A stretch of 64,000 nt of DNA from Ferruginibacter sp. HRS2-29 (GCF_024343615.1 NZ_RJUB01000126.1:1-64000), one strand, 5' to 3'; counted from the stretch's first letter, positions 26,371 to 35,073 are shown. Notes: a model not told the origin generated them from the letters alone. Program-made: numbers and translations.

Positions 26371-26727
26371 TCAATTACGAATTACGAATTAAAAATTAAG
26401 AATGGAGGCTGGAGTGCTGGTTTCGGCTTATGAATACTGATCCAGGGCTTTCGTTCCATAGGAACGCAGTGTAGGTAGGAAATAGTTCCATTTTTCGTTC
26501 CGTAGGAACGTAGTGTGGGTAGAAGAGTAATTTCATTTTTTCGTTCCGTAGGAACGTAGTGTGGGTAGAAAAATGATTTCATTTTTGTTTCGTTGCGTAG
26601 GAACGTAGTGTGGGTAGAAAAATGATTTCATTTTTGTTTCGTTCCGTAGGAACGATTTATGGGTTATGAAGCAAAATAAATAAATTCGCAAGGTTCGTAG
26701 AACACATTGCGATAAAAATAAAAGATC
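26371..26727. repeat. Five tandem palindromes (CGTTCCGTAGGAACG) between uxaA and uxaC
   Basis: The palindrome CGTTCCnTAGGAACG occurs at 26452, 26496, 26542, 26591 (one arm base changed) and 26640, spaced 44-49 bases. Four copies are followed by AGTGTGGGTAGAA-type sequence and a TTTCATTTTT tract. It is preceded by AATTACGAATTAAAAATTAAG simple repeats. No gene is seen in the gap. The uxaC promoter must lie here or read through. Confidence 0.8.
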
Positions 26728-28128
26728 ATGAAGGAATTTTTAGATGAAAATTTTTTGCTGAACAACAAGACAGCACAGACATTATACCACGACTATGCCA
26801 GGCAGATGCCGATCATAGATTACCATTGCCATTTGTCTCCGGAAGATATCGCGAAGGATAAAAAATATGAGAATCTTACACAGGTATGGTTGTATGGCGA
26901 TCATTATAAATGGCGTGCCATGCGCACAAATGGGGTGGATGAAAGTTTTATCACCGGAAATAAACCCGATGTGGAAAAGTTTTTTAAGTGGGCGGGAACG
27001 GTGCCGTTCACTTTGCGCAACCCCTTATATCACTGGACGCACCTCGAACTACAACGTTATTTTAATGTGCACGAAGTGCTCAACGAGAGCTCTGCACAAA
27101 AAATATATGACATCTGTTCAGCCAGATTACAGGAGCCCGGTTACACCGTAAGAGGGCTTTTGAATAAGATGAATGTGAAGGTTGTTTGCACCACAGATGA
27201 TCCGTTGGATAACCTCGAACATCATGTTCAGTTAAAGAACGACGGCTTCGAGATCCCCATCCTGCCTGCATTTCGGCCGGATGCTGCAATGAACGTGGAT
27301 GACGCGGCCAGGTTTAATAAGTATGTTGATCAGCTAGAAAAAGTTTCCGGGATTTCCATAACAAGTCATGCAGATTTTTTAAACGCACTGAAAAAACGTC
27401 ACGATTTTTTTGCGGAAAATGGTTGCAAAGTTTCGGATCATGGCCTCGAAGAAATTTATGCTGAAGATTTTACCGATGAAGAGATCCGCAATATTTTCGA
27501 TAAGATCCGCAGTGGAAAAGATTTGTATATTGCGGAGAACCGCAAATTCAGATCGGCAATGCTGATCGCATTCGCGGAATGGGATGCAGAAAAATCCTGG
27601 GTGCAACAATATCATCTTGGTGCTATCCGTAATAACAACAGCAGGATGCTTGGAAAATTGGGCGCTGACACCGGCTGGGATTCTATCGGGGATTTTTCAC
27701 AGGCCAGGGCATTGTCAAAATTTTTGAATCGGCTGGATACGGAAGATAAACTGGCAAAGACGATCCTCTATAATCTTAATCCGGCCGACAATGAAATGAT
27801 GGCGACCATGATCGGCAATTTCAACGACGGATCAGTGGAAGGAAAGATACAATGGGGTTCGGCATGGTGGTTCCTTGATCAGAAAGATGGAATGACAAAA
27901 CAGATCAACGCTTTGTCGAATATGGGACTGCTCAGCAAGTTCGTTGGCATGCTCACCGATTCCAGGAGTTTCATGTCTTTTCCGAGGCACGAATATTTCA
28001 GAAGGATATTATGTAATCTTTTCGGCGAAGAAATTGAGAACGGAGAATTGCCCAACGATGTGGAATGGACAGGCAAGATCATACAGGATATATGTTTCAA
28101 TAATGCGAAGCAATACTTTAATTGGTAA
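26728..28128 (+). CDS. uxaC: Uronate (glucuronate/galacturonate) isomerase
   Basis: 466 residues, the normal UxaC length. The amidohydrolase-like motif DYHCHLSPEDIA is at about 31-42, with LRNPLYHWTHLELQRYF, TTDDPLD and the HLGAIRNNN segment near 295. The C-terminal SFPRHEYFRRILCNLFGEE is also typical. It isomerises D-galacturonate to D-tagaturonate, the first step of the UxaC-UxaB-UxaA branch. It is separated from uxaA by the palindrome array and from kduD by 91 bases. Confidence 0.96.
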   Translation: MKEFLDENFLLNNKTAQTLYHDYARQMPIIDYHCHLSPEDIAKDKKYENLTQVWLYGDHYKWRAMRTNGVDESFITGNKPDVEKFFKWAGTVPFTLRNPLYHWTHLELQRYFNVHEVLNESSAQKIYDICSARLQEPGYTVRGLLNKMNVKVVCTTDDPLDNLEHHVQLKNDGFEIPILPAFRPDAAMNVDDAARFNKYVDQLEKVSGISITSHADFLNALKKRHDFFAENGCKVSDHGLEEIYAEDFTDEEIRNIFDKIRSGKDLYIAENRKFRSAMLIAFAEWDAEKSWVQQYHLGAIRNNNSRMLGKLGADTGWDSIGDFSQARALSKFLNRLDTEDKLAKTILYNLNPADNEMMATMIGNFNDGSVEGKIQWGSAWWFLDQKDGMTKQINALSNMGLLSKFVGMLTDSRSFMSFPRHEYFRRILCNLFGEEIENGELPNDVEWTGKIIQDICFNNAKQYFNW

Positions 28129-28180
28129 TTAAGAATTAAGAATTGCCAACTTCGAAAGGTCGTTAAAGAATAAAATAAGT

Positions 28181-28219
28181 AATTCGTGTAATTCGCCTGA
28201 TTCGTGTAATAAAAAAAAT
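28181..28219 (+). repeat. AATTCGTGTAATTCGC leader repeat before kduD
   Basis: About 39 bases that end at the start codon: AATTCGTGTAATTCGC, then ATTCGTGTAATAAAAAAA. They are nearly identical to the leader of folB at 59028-59066. Confidence 0.6.
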
Positions 28220-28987
28220 ATGAGCTTACAGCAATTTGACCTTACAGGAAAAACCGCATTGGTAACCGGCGCCAGCAAAGGCATCGGAAAGTCAATGGCC
28301 ATAGGACTTGCAGAAGCGGGGGCAGATATCATCGGTGTATCGCATTCGCTGGCGGCATCGGGGAGCGAAGTGGAAAAAGAAGTCTTGGCAACAGGAAGAA
28401 AATTTAAAGCATACCAGGCAGATCTTACAAGCAGGGAGTCATTGTATGTATTCATCCAAAAAGTATTTGATGAAAATCCGGCGATCGATATTCTTGTTAA
28501 CAATGCCGGAACCATCCTGCGTGCGCCTGCGGCTGAACATAGTGATGAATATTGGGATAAAGTGCTTAATATAAATCTCGATGCACAATTCATCCTTGCA
28601 CGCGAAACCGGCAAGCATATGTTGAAACGGGGTAGTGGCAAGATCATTTTCACCTGCTCGTTATTAAGTTTCCAGGGTGGTGTAAATGTTCCGGGATACG
28701 CCGCCAGCAAAGGCGCTATCGCAAGCCTGGTAAAAGCATTGGCCAACGAATGGGCTTCCAGGGGCATCAATGTAAATGGCATAGCCCCTGGTTATATTTC
28801 TACCGACAACACCGAAGCTTTGCGCAATGACCCCGATCGCAGCAAATCTATCCTCGACAGGATACCGGCCGGGCGCTGGGGCAATCCCGACGATTTCAAA
28901 GGCCCCGTTGTATTCCTCGCTTCCGAAGCATCCTCATATGTACAGGGAACAATATTGACGGTTGATGGAGGATGGATGGGGAGATAG
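28220..28987 (+). CDS. kduD: 2-dehydro-3-deoxy-D-gluconate 5-dehydrogenase
   Basis: 255-residue short-chain dehydrogenase. TGASKGIGKSMAIGLAEAGA is the cofactor loop, NNAG is near 92, the catalytic Tyr-Lys is in GYAASKG (about 158-164), and the C-terminal TVDGGWMGR is typical of KduD. It interconverts 2,5-diketo-3-deoxygluconate and KDG, taking up the unsaturated uronate made by the lyase and GH105. No kduI is in the window, so the isomerase step must be encoded elsewhere or occur spontaneously. Confidence 0.9.
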   Translation: MSLQQFDLTGKTALVTGASKGIGKSMAIGLAEAGADIIGVSHSLAASGSEVEKEVLATGRKFKAYQADLTSRESLYVFIQKVFDENPAIDILVNNAGTILRAPAAEHSDEYWDKVLNINLDAQFILARETGKHMLKRGSGKIIFTCSLLSFQGGVNVPGYAASKGAIASLVKALANEWASRGINVNGIAPGYISTDNTEALRNDPDRSKSILDRIPAGRWGNPDDFKGPVVFLASEASSYVQGTILTVDGGWMGR

Positions 28988-29094
28988 AATTAAGAATTAA
29001 GAATGTGTGGTGGGTTTGAAATATCCTGGTTATTAATTGACTTCATAACTAAGGAATTAAAAAAAAGTAAAAATAACCTTCAAAGATTTCACTA

Positions 29095-30135
29095 TTGACT
29101 ATTGACAATTCACTTATTTGTTGCTTCGGCGAGATACTCATCCGCTTCTCCCCTCAATTGCAGGGGAAGTTCATCGAGGATGCAAAAATGCCGGTATACA
29201 TCGGCGGTGCAGAGTTGAATGTCGCCAATGCGCTAGCCGCATGGAAAACTCCCGCAAAATATGTTACGGCTATGCCGGACAATTATCTTTCGAAAGAAAT
29301 ACTGGAATCTGTTCATAAAAACAAGATCGATACATCTTCTGTTGTACTCACCGGAGACCGCATTGGCAGCTATTATTTACCGCAGGGTGCCGATCTTAAA
29401 CATAGCGGTGTGATCTACGATCGTGCCAGGTCTTCATTCGCGGGATTGAAACCCGGACAGTTGAATTGGGATGATATTCTCAAAGGCGCTACATGGTTTC
29501 ACTTCAGTGCTATAAGCCCGGCATTAAATGAAGATGCTGCGGCCATTTGCCTGGAAGGCGTGAAAGCCGCTTCCGCAAAAAATATCACGATCTCAGTCGA
29601 CCTTAATTATCGTGCAAAACTCTGGCAGTACGGAAAGCAGCCAATTGAAGTGATGCCGGCATTGGCTGAATATTGTAACGTGATCATGGGCAATGTATGG
29701 GCAGCGCAGATGCTGCTGGGCATTGAGCATGAAAAAGATTTCGATCCTGTATCGGGTAATAAGGAAGCCTATCTTCGACAAGCAGATATTACTTCGAAAA
29801 AGATCAGTGAGACATTCCCTGCATGCCACACCATCGCCAATACATTTCGCTTTGATGAAGGCGAGGGAATAAAATATTTTGCTGCGCTGAATACAAAAGA
29901 AGGACAGTTTTCTTCCACTGTATATCGCACACAGCATATCGTAGACAGGGTAGGGAGCGGCGATTGTTTCATGGGAGGATTGATCTACGGCCTGGTGAAT
30001 GAAAATCCTCCGCAGGATATCATAGAATTCGCTGCAGCGGCGGCTTTCGGTAAGCTTCAGCAGTTAGGGGATGCCACAACAAACACAGTGGAAGATGTAC
30101 AAAAAATAATTTCAGACAATGAGCAAAAAGGATAA
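29095..30135 (+). CDS. kdgK: 2-dehydro-3-deoxygluconokinase (PfkB family)
   Basis: 346 residues. PfkB motifs: ICCFGEILIRFSP at the N-terminus, GGAELNVANALA near 34, and VDRVGSGDCFMGGLIYGL near 284 with the catalytic Asp. It phosphorylates KDG to KDPG. The only start that keeps the first beta-strand is a TTG at 29095, because an in-frame stop lies just upstream and the next ATG is at residue 30. That TTG and the next codons lie in a simple TCACTATTGACTATTGAC repeat. Overlaps kdgA by 17 bases. Confidence 0.9.
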   Translation: MTIDNSLICCFGEILIRFSPQLQGKFIEDAKMPVYIGGAELNVANALAAWKTPAKYVTAMPDNYLSKEILESVHKNKIDTSSVVLTGDRIGSYYLPQGADLKHSGVIYDRARSSFAGLKPGQLNWDDILKGATWFHFSAISPALNEDAAAICLEGVKAASAKNITISVDLNYRAKLWQYGKQPIEVMPALAEYCNVIMGNVWAAQMLLGIEHEKDFDPVSGNKEAYLRQADITSKKISETFPACHTIANTFRFDEGEGIKYFAALNTKEGQFSSTVYRTQHIVDRVGSGDCFMGGLIYGLVNENPPQDIIEFAAAAAFGKLQQLGDATTNTVEDVQKIISDNEQKG

Positions 30136-30781
30136 TATACTCGGATTATTGAACCAGCAAGGCCTCATGCCTTTGTATTTTCATGAAGACGAAACAACCT
30201 GTATCGAACTAATGGGAGCCTTATACAGTGCTGGTGTACGCCTGCTGGAGTTTACCAATCGCGGGCCTGCTGCGTTGGATAATTTTGCAGCAATGAAAAA
30301 AGTTGCGGTAGAAAAATATCCGGATATGTACCTCGGCGCAGGAACGATCAAAGACAGTAAAGATGCGGAAGCATTCATAAAAGCAGGCGCTGATTTTTTG
30401 ATCAGCCCGGCTTTGGCAAAAGATGTTTTTAAAGTGGCTGAAAAAGAGCATGTGCTCTGGATGCCAGGCTGCATGACACCTACAGAAATATTGAAAGCGG
30501 AAAAACTGGGCGTACCATTGGTGAAATTATTTCCGGGGAATGTACTGGGCCCCGGTTATATGGCTGCCATCCGTGAACTGTTCCCAAAGATGCGTTTCAT
30601 GCCAACAGGTGGTGTTGAAACCACCCGCGAAAACATCCAGGCATGGTTTGATGCCGGCGTAAGCGCCGTAGGAATGGGAAGTAAATTATTGACAAAAGAT
30701 GTGATTGCCAATAAGCAATACGATGAACTGATCACGCATACCAAAGAAGTGCTTGCTATTATTAACGATTGTAAAAAATAA
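30119..30781 (+). CDS. kdgA: KDPG / 4-hydroxy-2-oxoglutarate aldolase
   Basis: 220 residues, class I aldolase TIM barrel. LLEFTNRGPAALDNF near 40, YLGAGTIKDSKDAEAFIKAGADFLISPA, MPGCMTPTEI, VKLFPGN with the Schiff-base Lys, and MPTGGVE all match. It splits KDPG into pyruvate and glyceraldehyde-3-phosphate, the last step of hexuronate breakdown here. It overlaps kdgK and lies 11 bases before exuT, forming a three-gene unit. Confidence 0.94.
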   Translation: MSKKDNILGLLNQQGLMPLYFHEDETTCIELMGALYSAGVRLLEFTNRGPAALDNFAAMKKVAVEKYPDMYLGAGTIKDSKDAEAFIKAGADFLISPALAKDVFKVAEKEHVLWMPGCMTPTEILKAEKLGVPLVKLFPGNVLGPGYMAAIRELFPKMRFMPTGGVETTRENIQAWFDAGVSAVGMGSKLLTKDVIANKQYDELITHTKEVLAIINDCKK

Positions 30782-30792
30782 TTTCTTGCCAT

Positions 30793-32235
30793 ATGGACCA
30801 ACCTAAAATGACCAGGTTCAGGTGGACAATAACAACTATGTTGTTTTTTGCCACTACCATCAATTATCTTGATCGCCAGGTATTGTCCCTGACGTGGCAG
30901 GACTCGATCGTGCCGGAGTTTCATTGGACCAACAATGACTACGGAACTATCACCGCAACTTTCTCGCTGGTATACGCTTTCGCGATGTTGTTTGCCGGTA
31001 AGATCATCGATTGGATGGATACTAAAAAAGGATTTTTCTGGTTCATATTTATCTGGTCATTGGGTGCATGCCTGCATGCGTATTGCGGCATAGCTACCGC
31101 CGGAGTTTTAAAAGGCGAATGGTTTGTTGGATTTGCGAAAGCAAAGGAGATCATCGGTACCGTGGGAGATACCGCACGCATCGCATCTATAAGCGTTACC
31201 TTATTCATCATTGCACGTATCGTGCTGGCGGTGGGTGAAGCTGGGAATTTTCCCGCTTCCATCAAAGCTACCGCCGAGTATTTTCCTAAAAAGGACAGGG
31301 CATTTTCTACGAGTATCTTCAATGCCGGAGCCACTGTTGGTGCGCTTTTGGCACCTGTTACCATTCCATTCATCGCAAAAGCATACGGGTGGGAAATGGC
31401 ATTTATCATCATCGGTTCGCTGGGTTTCATCTGGATGGGCTTCTGGGTTTTTATTTACCAAAAACCACATGTTCATCCGAAAGTGAATGAACATGAACTG
31501 AAATATATCCAGCAGGATGATGCTGATAATATTTCAACGGCAGACGGGGTATTTGTTTCCGCTTCCTCAAAAGTCAGCTTTTCAAAAGCTTTATCTTACA
31601 GGCAGACATGGGCTTTCGCTATCGGCAAATTCATGACGGATGGTGTATGGTGGTTCTTTCTTTTCTGGACACCGGCCTACCTCAAATCTGTTTACAACCT
31701 TGATTCCACTCAAAGTGCCCCGCAAATATTCGTGTTATACAGTATCACATTGTTATCGATCATCGGTGGATGGCTGCCTACATTTTTCGTAGAAAAGAAA
31801 GGTATGAATCCTTACAATGGCCGCATGAAAGCGATGCTCATATTCGCGTTCATTCCGTTACTTACTTTACTGGCGCAACCGCTGGGTTATATTTCCGTGT
31901 GGATCCCTGTTATCATCATCGGTATCGCAGGGGCGGCCCATCAATCCTGGTCGGCCAATATTTTTACCACCGTTGGAGATATGTTTCCCAAAAAAGCTAT
32001 TGCTACTGTTACCGGCATCGGTGGAATGGCGGGCGGTATCGGCTCTTTCTTTATCAATAAAGGCTCGGGTGTGCTGTTTGACCACGCAAAAAATACCAAC
32101 ATGAAACTCCTTGGCTTCGAAGGCATCGAATCAGGATATTTCATCATATTCGCCATCTGCGCTGTAGCATACCTGATCGGCTGGTTCATTATGAAAACGC
32201 TGGTGCCGAAGTATCAACCGATCACCGATCTGTGA
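30793..32235 (+). CDS. exuT: MFS hexuronate transporter
   Basis: 480 residues, 12 predicted membrane helices, anion:cation symporter branch of the MFS. RWTITTMLFFATTINYLDRQVLSL at the N-terminus, and RIVLAVGEAGNFPASIKATAEYFPKKDRA near 140-170, are ExuT/GudP hallmarks. It imports galacturonate or glucuronate across the inner membrane with protons. About 40 residues between the second and third helices are longer than in E. coli ExuT. Followed by a terminator. Confidence 0.92.
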   Translation: MDQPKMTRFRWTITTMLFFATTINYLDRQVLSLTWQDSIVPEFHWTNNDYGTITATFSLVYAFAMLFAGKIIDWMDTKKGFFWFIFIWSLGACLHAYCGIATAGVLKGEWFVGFAKAKEIIGTVGDTARIASISVTLFIIARIVLAVGEAGNFPASIKATAEYFPKKDRAFSTSIFNAGATVGALLAPVTIPFIAKAYGWEMAFIIIGSLGFIWMGFWVFIYQKPHVHPKVNEHELKYIQQDDADNISTADGVFVSASSKVSFSKALSYRQTWAFAIGKFMTDGVWWFFLFWTPAYLKSVYNLDSTQSAPQIFVLYSITLLSIIGGWLPTFFVEKKGMNPYNGRMKAMLIFAFIPLLTLLAQPLGYISVWIPVIIIGIAGAAHQSWSANIFTTVGDMFPKKAIATVTGIGGMAGGIGSFFINKGSGVLFDHAKNTNMKLLGFEGIESGYFIIFAICAVAYLIGWFIMKTLVPKYQPITDL

Positions 32236-32284
32236 TCGTGAAATGGTGAAAAGTGAATGGTGAAATCGTCGAACATTTTAATAG

Positions 32285-32313
32285 AAAATGCAGGTTGTAA
32301 GACCTGCATTTTT
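32285..32313 (+). terminator. Terminator after exuT
   Basis: AAATGCAGGT pairs with ACCTGCATTT over a TGTAAG loop, followed by T residues. It ends the pectin locus. Confidence 0.75.
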
Positions 32314-32384
32314 AGTTTGTGTAATATGATGTAGCCAAAAAATATCCACTTCAATGATTTCACCTTTCACCTTTCACCTTTCAC

Positions 32385-32392
32385 TATCTTTG
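32385..32392 (+). promoter_or_regulatory. -7 box very close to the ABC transporter start
   Basis: TATCTTTG, a full match to TAnnTTTG, ends 5 bases before the ATG at 32398. Transcription would begin at or next to the start codon, giving a leaderless message. Directly upstream are CACCTTT repeats. Confidence 0.45.
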
Positions 32393-32397
32393 CCTGA

Positions 32398-34245
32398 ATG
32401 AAGCAACTTTCCACCCTCAATAAATATTTCTGGAAATACCGGTGGTACTTTTTACTTGGTATCATATTCGTTGTCCTTACCAATTATTTCCGCATTCTTG
32501 CTCCACAGATAACGGGGTATGTGGTGAATACAGTGGTAAATACCATCAGCCGAAACGCCCCCCAACATACTGGCAGCAATAATTACGACTGGCTGGTACA
32601 AATGACCATACAGTATTTCAATGCGTTGGATTTCAAGACCAGGATACTTTTCACCGGCATCATTTTACTGGTACTGGCAGTCATCAGCGGATTCTTCATG
32701 TTCCTCATGCGGCAGACGATCATCGTGATGAGCCGTCATATTGAGTTTGACCAGAAGAACGAAGTTTTTACCCATTACCAGAAACTGGATACAGCTTTCT
32801 ATAAAATGCACAGTACCGGCGACCTCATGAACCGTATCTCAGAAGATGTCAGCCGCGTGCGCATGTACACCGGCCCGGCGCTCATGTATTTTATCAACCT
32901 TGCGGCAACGATCGGCTTTAGTGTTTATTTCATGTTGCGTTCCGATGTAAAACTTACCATCGTAGCGCTTTGTCCGCTACCGATACTTGCATTCACCATC
33001 TATTTCGTCAATACCATCATCAACCGCAAGAGCGAACGCATTCAGGCATTGCTCAGCGACCTCACCACCAATGCCCAGGAATCTTATTCGGGTATACGCG
33101 TCATCAAATCGTTTGTACAGGAAAAAAACATGTTCAGTTTTTTCAAAAACAACAGCGAATCCTACCGCAGCAACGCACTCAGCCTGGCAAAAACAGAAGC
33201 GATCTATTTTCCCAGCATGGCCCTATTGATCGGCCTCAGCACTTTGATGACGATACTGGTGGGCGCACTCGATGTGGTGAACCACCCGGGCAATCCGGCC
33301 TATTCTGTAGGCAAGATCGCGGAATTTGTGTTGTATATCCAAATGCTCACCTTTCCTGTAAGCGCCATCGGCTGGACGGCCAGCATGACGCAACGGGCAG
33401 TAGCTTCGCAACGCAGGATCAATGAATTCCTGCACCTGCAGCCGGAGATAAAAAATGCGCCAGGCGCCGTCGATCAGGTGTTGCAGGGCAATATCAGTTT
33501 TGAAAAAGTGAATTTCACCTATCCGCACACAGGCATTCATGCCATTAAAGATTTTTCACTCGAAGTGAAGAAGGGCGAAAAGATAGCGATCGTTGGACGG
33601 ACAGGTTCAGGCAAATCAACCATTGCACAGCTACTGCTCCGCATGTATGATATTAATGACGGCAAGCTTGCTTATGACGGAATAGGTATCCGCGAATTCA
33701 AGACGGAAAGCCTGCGTTCGCAGATGAGTTATGTGCCGCAGGATGTTTTTCTTTTCAGCGACAGTATAAAAAATAATATTCGTTTTGGTAATGCCGCTGC
33801 TACAGAGACTGAAGTATTTGATGCCGCAAAACAAGCGAATATCTACAACGAGATCGAAGGGTTTGATGAAAAATTTGAAACCCTGGTAGGTGAGCGGGGC
33901 GTTACATTGAGCGGTGGCCAGAAGCAAAGGATATCCATTGCAAGGGCGCTGATCAAAAAACCCGAGATCGTGATCTTCGACGATTGCCTGAGTGCGGTGG
34001 ATGCACGGACTGAAAAAACGATCCTCGGCAACTTATACGAATACCTCCAGGATCGAACGGCCATCATCATTACCCATAGGATATTTTCATTGTTCAATTT
34101 CGATAAGATAATCGTGATGGACGATGGCAGGATAGTAGAACAAGGCACTCATGCCGCATTGATGGCTAAAAATGGTATTTATACAGAGATGTACAACAAG
34201 CAGCAGGCGGGCGAAAGTAGCGAGACCTCCCGGGTTTTCTTCTAA
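32398..34245 (+). CDS. ABC exporter, fused permease and ATPase
   Basis: 615 residues. Residues 1-330 contain the six-helix type I exporter domain, and about 360-600 the ATPase: Walker A GRTGSGKST, SYVPQDVFLFSDSI, signature LSGGQKQRISIARAL, Walker B VIFDDCLSA and THR. It resembles the MdlB/YheI half-exporters, which export drugs or lipids as dimers. The last seven codons and the stop lie in a dispersed palindromic repeat (SSETSRVFF end), so the original C-terminus may have been replaced. It is probably unrelated to the pectin locus. Confidence 0.93.
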   Translation: MKQLSTLNKYFWKYRWYFLLGIIFVVLTNYFRILAPQITGYVVNTVVNTISRNAPQHTGSNNYDWLVQMTIQYFNALDFKTRILFTGIILLVLAVISGFFMFLMRQTIIVMSRHIEFDQKNEVFTHYQKLDTAFYKMHSTGDLMNRISEDVSRVRMYTGPALMYFINLAATIGFSVYFMLRSDVKLTIVALCPLPILAFTIYFVNTIINRKSERIQALLSDLTTNAQESYSGIRVIKSFVQEKNMFSFFKNNSESYRSNALSLAKTEAIYFPSMALLIGLSTLMTILVGALDVVNHPGNPAYSVGKIAEFVLYIQMLTFPVSAIGWTASMTQRAVASQRRINEFLHLQPEIKNAPGAVDQVLQGNISFEKVNFTYPHTGIHAIKDFSLEVKKGEKIAIVGRTGSGKSTIAQLLLRMYDINDGKLAYDGIGIREFKTESLRSQMSYVPQDVFLFSDSIKNNIRFGNAAATETEVFDAAKQANIYNEIEGFDEKFETLVGERGVTLSGGQKQRISIARALIKKPEIVIFDDCLSAVDARTEKTILGNLYEYLQDRTAIIITHRIFSLFNFDKIIVMDDGRIVEQGTHAALMAKNGIYTEMYNKQQAGESSETSRVFF

Positions 34246-34303
34246 CCCCGGAGTGTTTGTTCTAAAGAAACACCCGGAGGTTTTAAAAACCTCCGGGGTT
34301 TTA
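34222..34303. repeat. Palindromic CCCGGAGG element, copy 1
   Basis: TAACCCCGGAGTGTTT at 34242-34257 faces AAACACCCGGAGG at 34268-34280. The latter pairs also with AACCTCCGGGG at 34287-34298, which is followed by TTTT. A second copy is at 51323-51385, where both arms have a matching G-C instead of A-T pair. The first part overlaps the end of the ABC transporter gene. It probably acts as terminator. Confidence 0.7.
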
Positions 34304-34313
34304 TACCATAAAT

Positions 34314-34343
34314 TTTGTCATATCAAAAAGAATTTTATCTTTG
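34314..34343 (+). promoter_or_regulatory. Promoter of the DUF3276 gene
   Basis: TTTG at 34314-34317 and TATCTTTG at 34336-34343, 18 bases apart, match the Bacteroidota consensus TTTG-N19-TAnnTTTG almost exactly. The start is expected near 34350. Confidence 0.65.
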
Positions 34344-34391
34344 AAGCCATTAATTCAGGTACAATTTTTTAAATAAAAACAATTATCAAAA

Positions 34392-34859
34392 GTGGCGTAC
34401 GAAAACAACGACAAAAAAATGGAAAGCGTTTACAGCAAACGCATAAAAGCAGGGAAACGCAGAACTTACTTTTTTGATGTAAGAGAAACCCGTGGAAACG
34501 ATTTTTATTTAACGATCACTGAAAGCCGTAAACGTTTTGATTCTGAAGGGTACGACAGGCATAAGATCTTTTTGTACAAAGAAGATTTCAACAAGTTTGT
34601 AAAAGGATTGAATGAGGCAGTAGATTACGTAAAAACTGACCTGATGCCGGATTTTGATTTCGATGCATTCAACCACGATAATCCATATGATGAAGAAGGG
34701 CAGCCTTACAATCCTGAAGCCGCCTCATCTTACATCGCACCAGTAGCTTCTGCCGAAGTAGCGGCTCCGGTAGTAGAAGAAGTTGCTCCGGTAAAAGAAG
34801 AAGAAGTTCCGGCGCCTCCACAGGATAATGGCAGCACGGAAGAAGTAGACAAATGGTAA
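34392..34859 (+). CDS. DUF3276/PUR-alpha-like nucleic-acid-binding protein
   Basis: 155 residues. The core MESVYSKRIKAGKRRTYFFDVRETRGNDFYLTITESRKRF (residues 10-49) and the second half ending LMPDFDFDAF are the single PUR repeat of the DUF3276 family, found across Bacteroidota and spirochaetes. PUR proteins bind single-stranded DNA or RNA. The C-terminus is an acidic Ala/Val/Glu-rich disordered tail. The start is a GTG at 34392, chosen because AYENNDKK is typical; the ATG at 34419 is the alternative. Confidence 0.85.
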   Translation: MAYENNDKKMESVYSKRIKAGKRRTYFFDVRETRGNDFYLTITESRKRFDSEGYDRHKIFLYKEDFNKFVKGLNEAVDYVKTDLMPDFDFDAFNHDNPYDEEGQPYNPEAASSYIAPVASAEVAAPVVEEVAPVKEEEVPAPPQDNGSTEEVDKW

Positions 34860-34946
34860 TTTAGTCAATAGGGAGTAGTCAATTGTCAAACCTTTGCGGG
34901 TTATTGCATAGTTCGATTCTAATTCAACAGAAGTTTTAATAGTAAA

Positions 34947-34977
34947 AAAATGCCGCTTCATATGAAGCGGCATTTTT
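34947..34977. terminator. Bidirectional terminator between the DUF3276 gene and pgi
   Basis: AAAATGCCGCTTCA pairs perfectly with TGAAGCGGCATTTT across TA. Confidence 0.8.
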
Positions 34978-35021
34978 AGTTACAATATCTGATTTTATGA
35001 TCTTACCATTAAGAATGCAGT

Positions 35022-35073
35022 AACGAAGTCTTCACTATTGACTATTGACTATTGACTATTCACCATTCACTTT
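35022..35073. repeat. TTCACTATTGACTATTGAC simple repeat
   Basis: Four to five TATTGAC/TATTCAC units. The same family of simple repeats recurs at 29088, 36850, 39340, 39610 and 58682, always between genes or at gene ends. Confidence 0.6.

Noticed and set aside
30765..30781. AACGATTGTAAAAAA at the end of kdgA as a fourth LacI operator
   Set aside because: It lies in coding sequence (IINDCKK end), lacks the GCGTAAA half, and has no promoter-like sequence after it.
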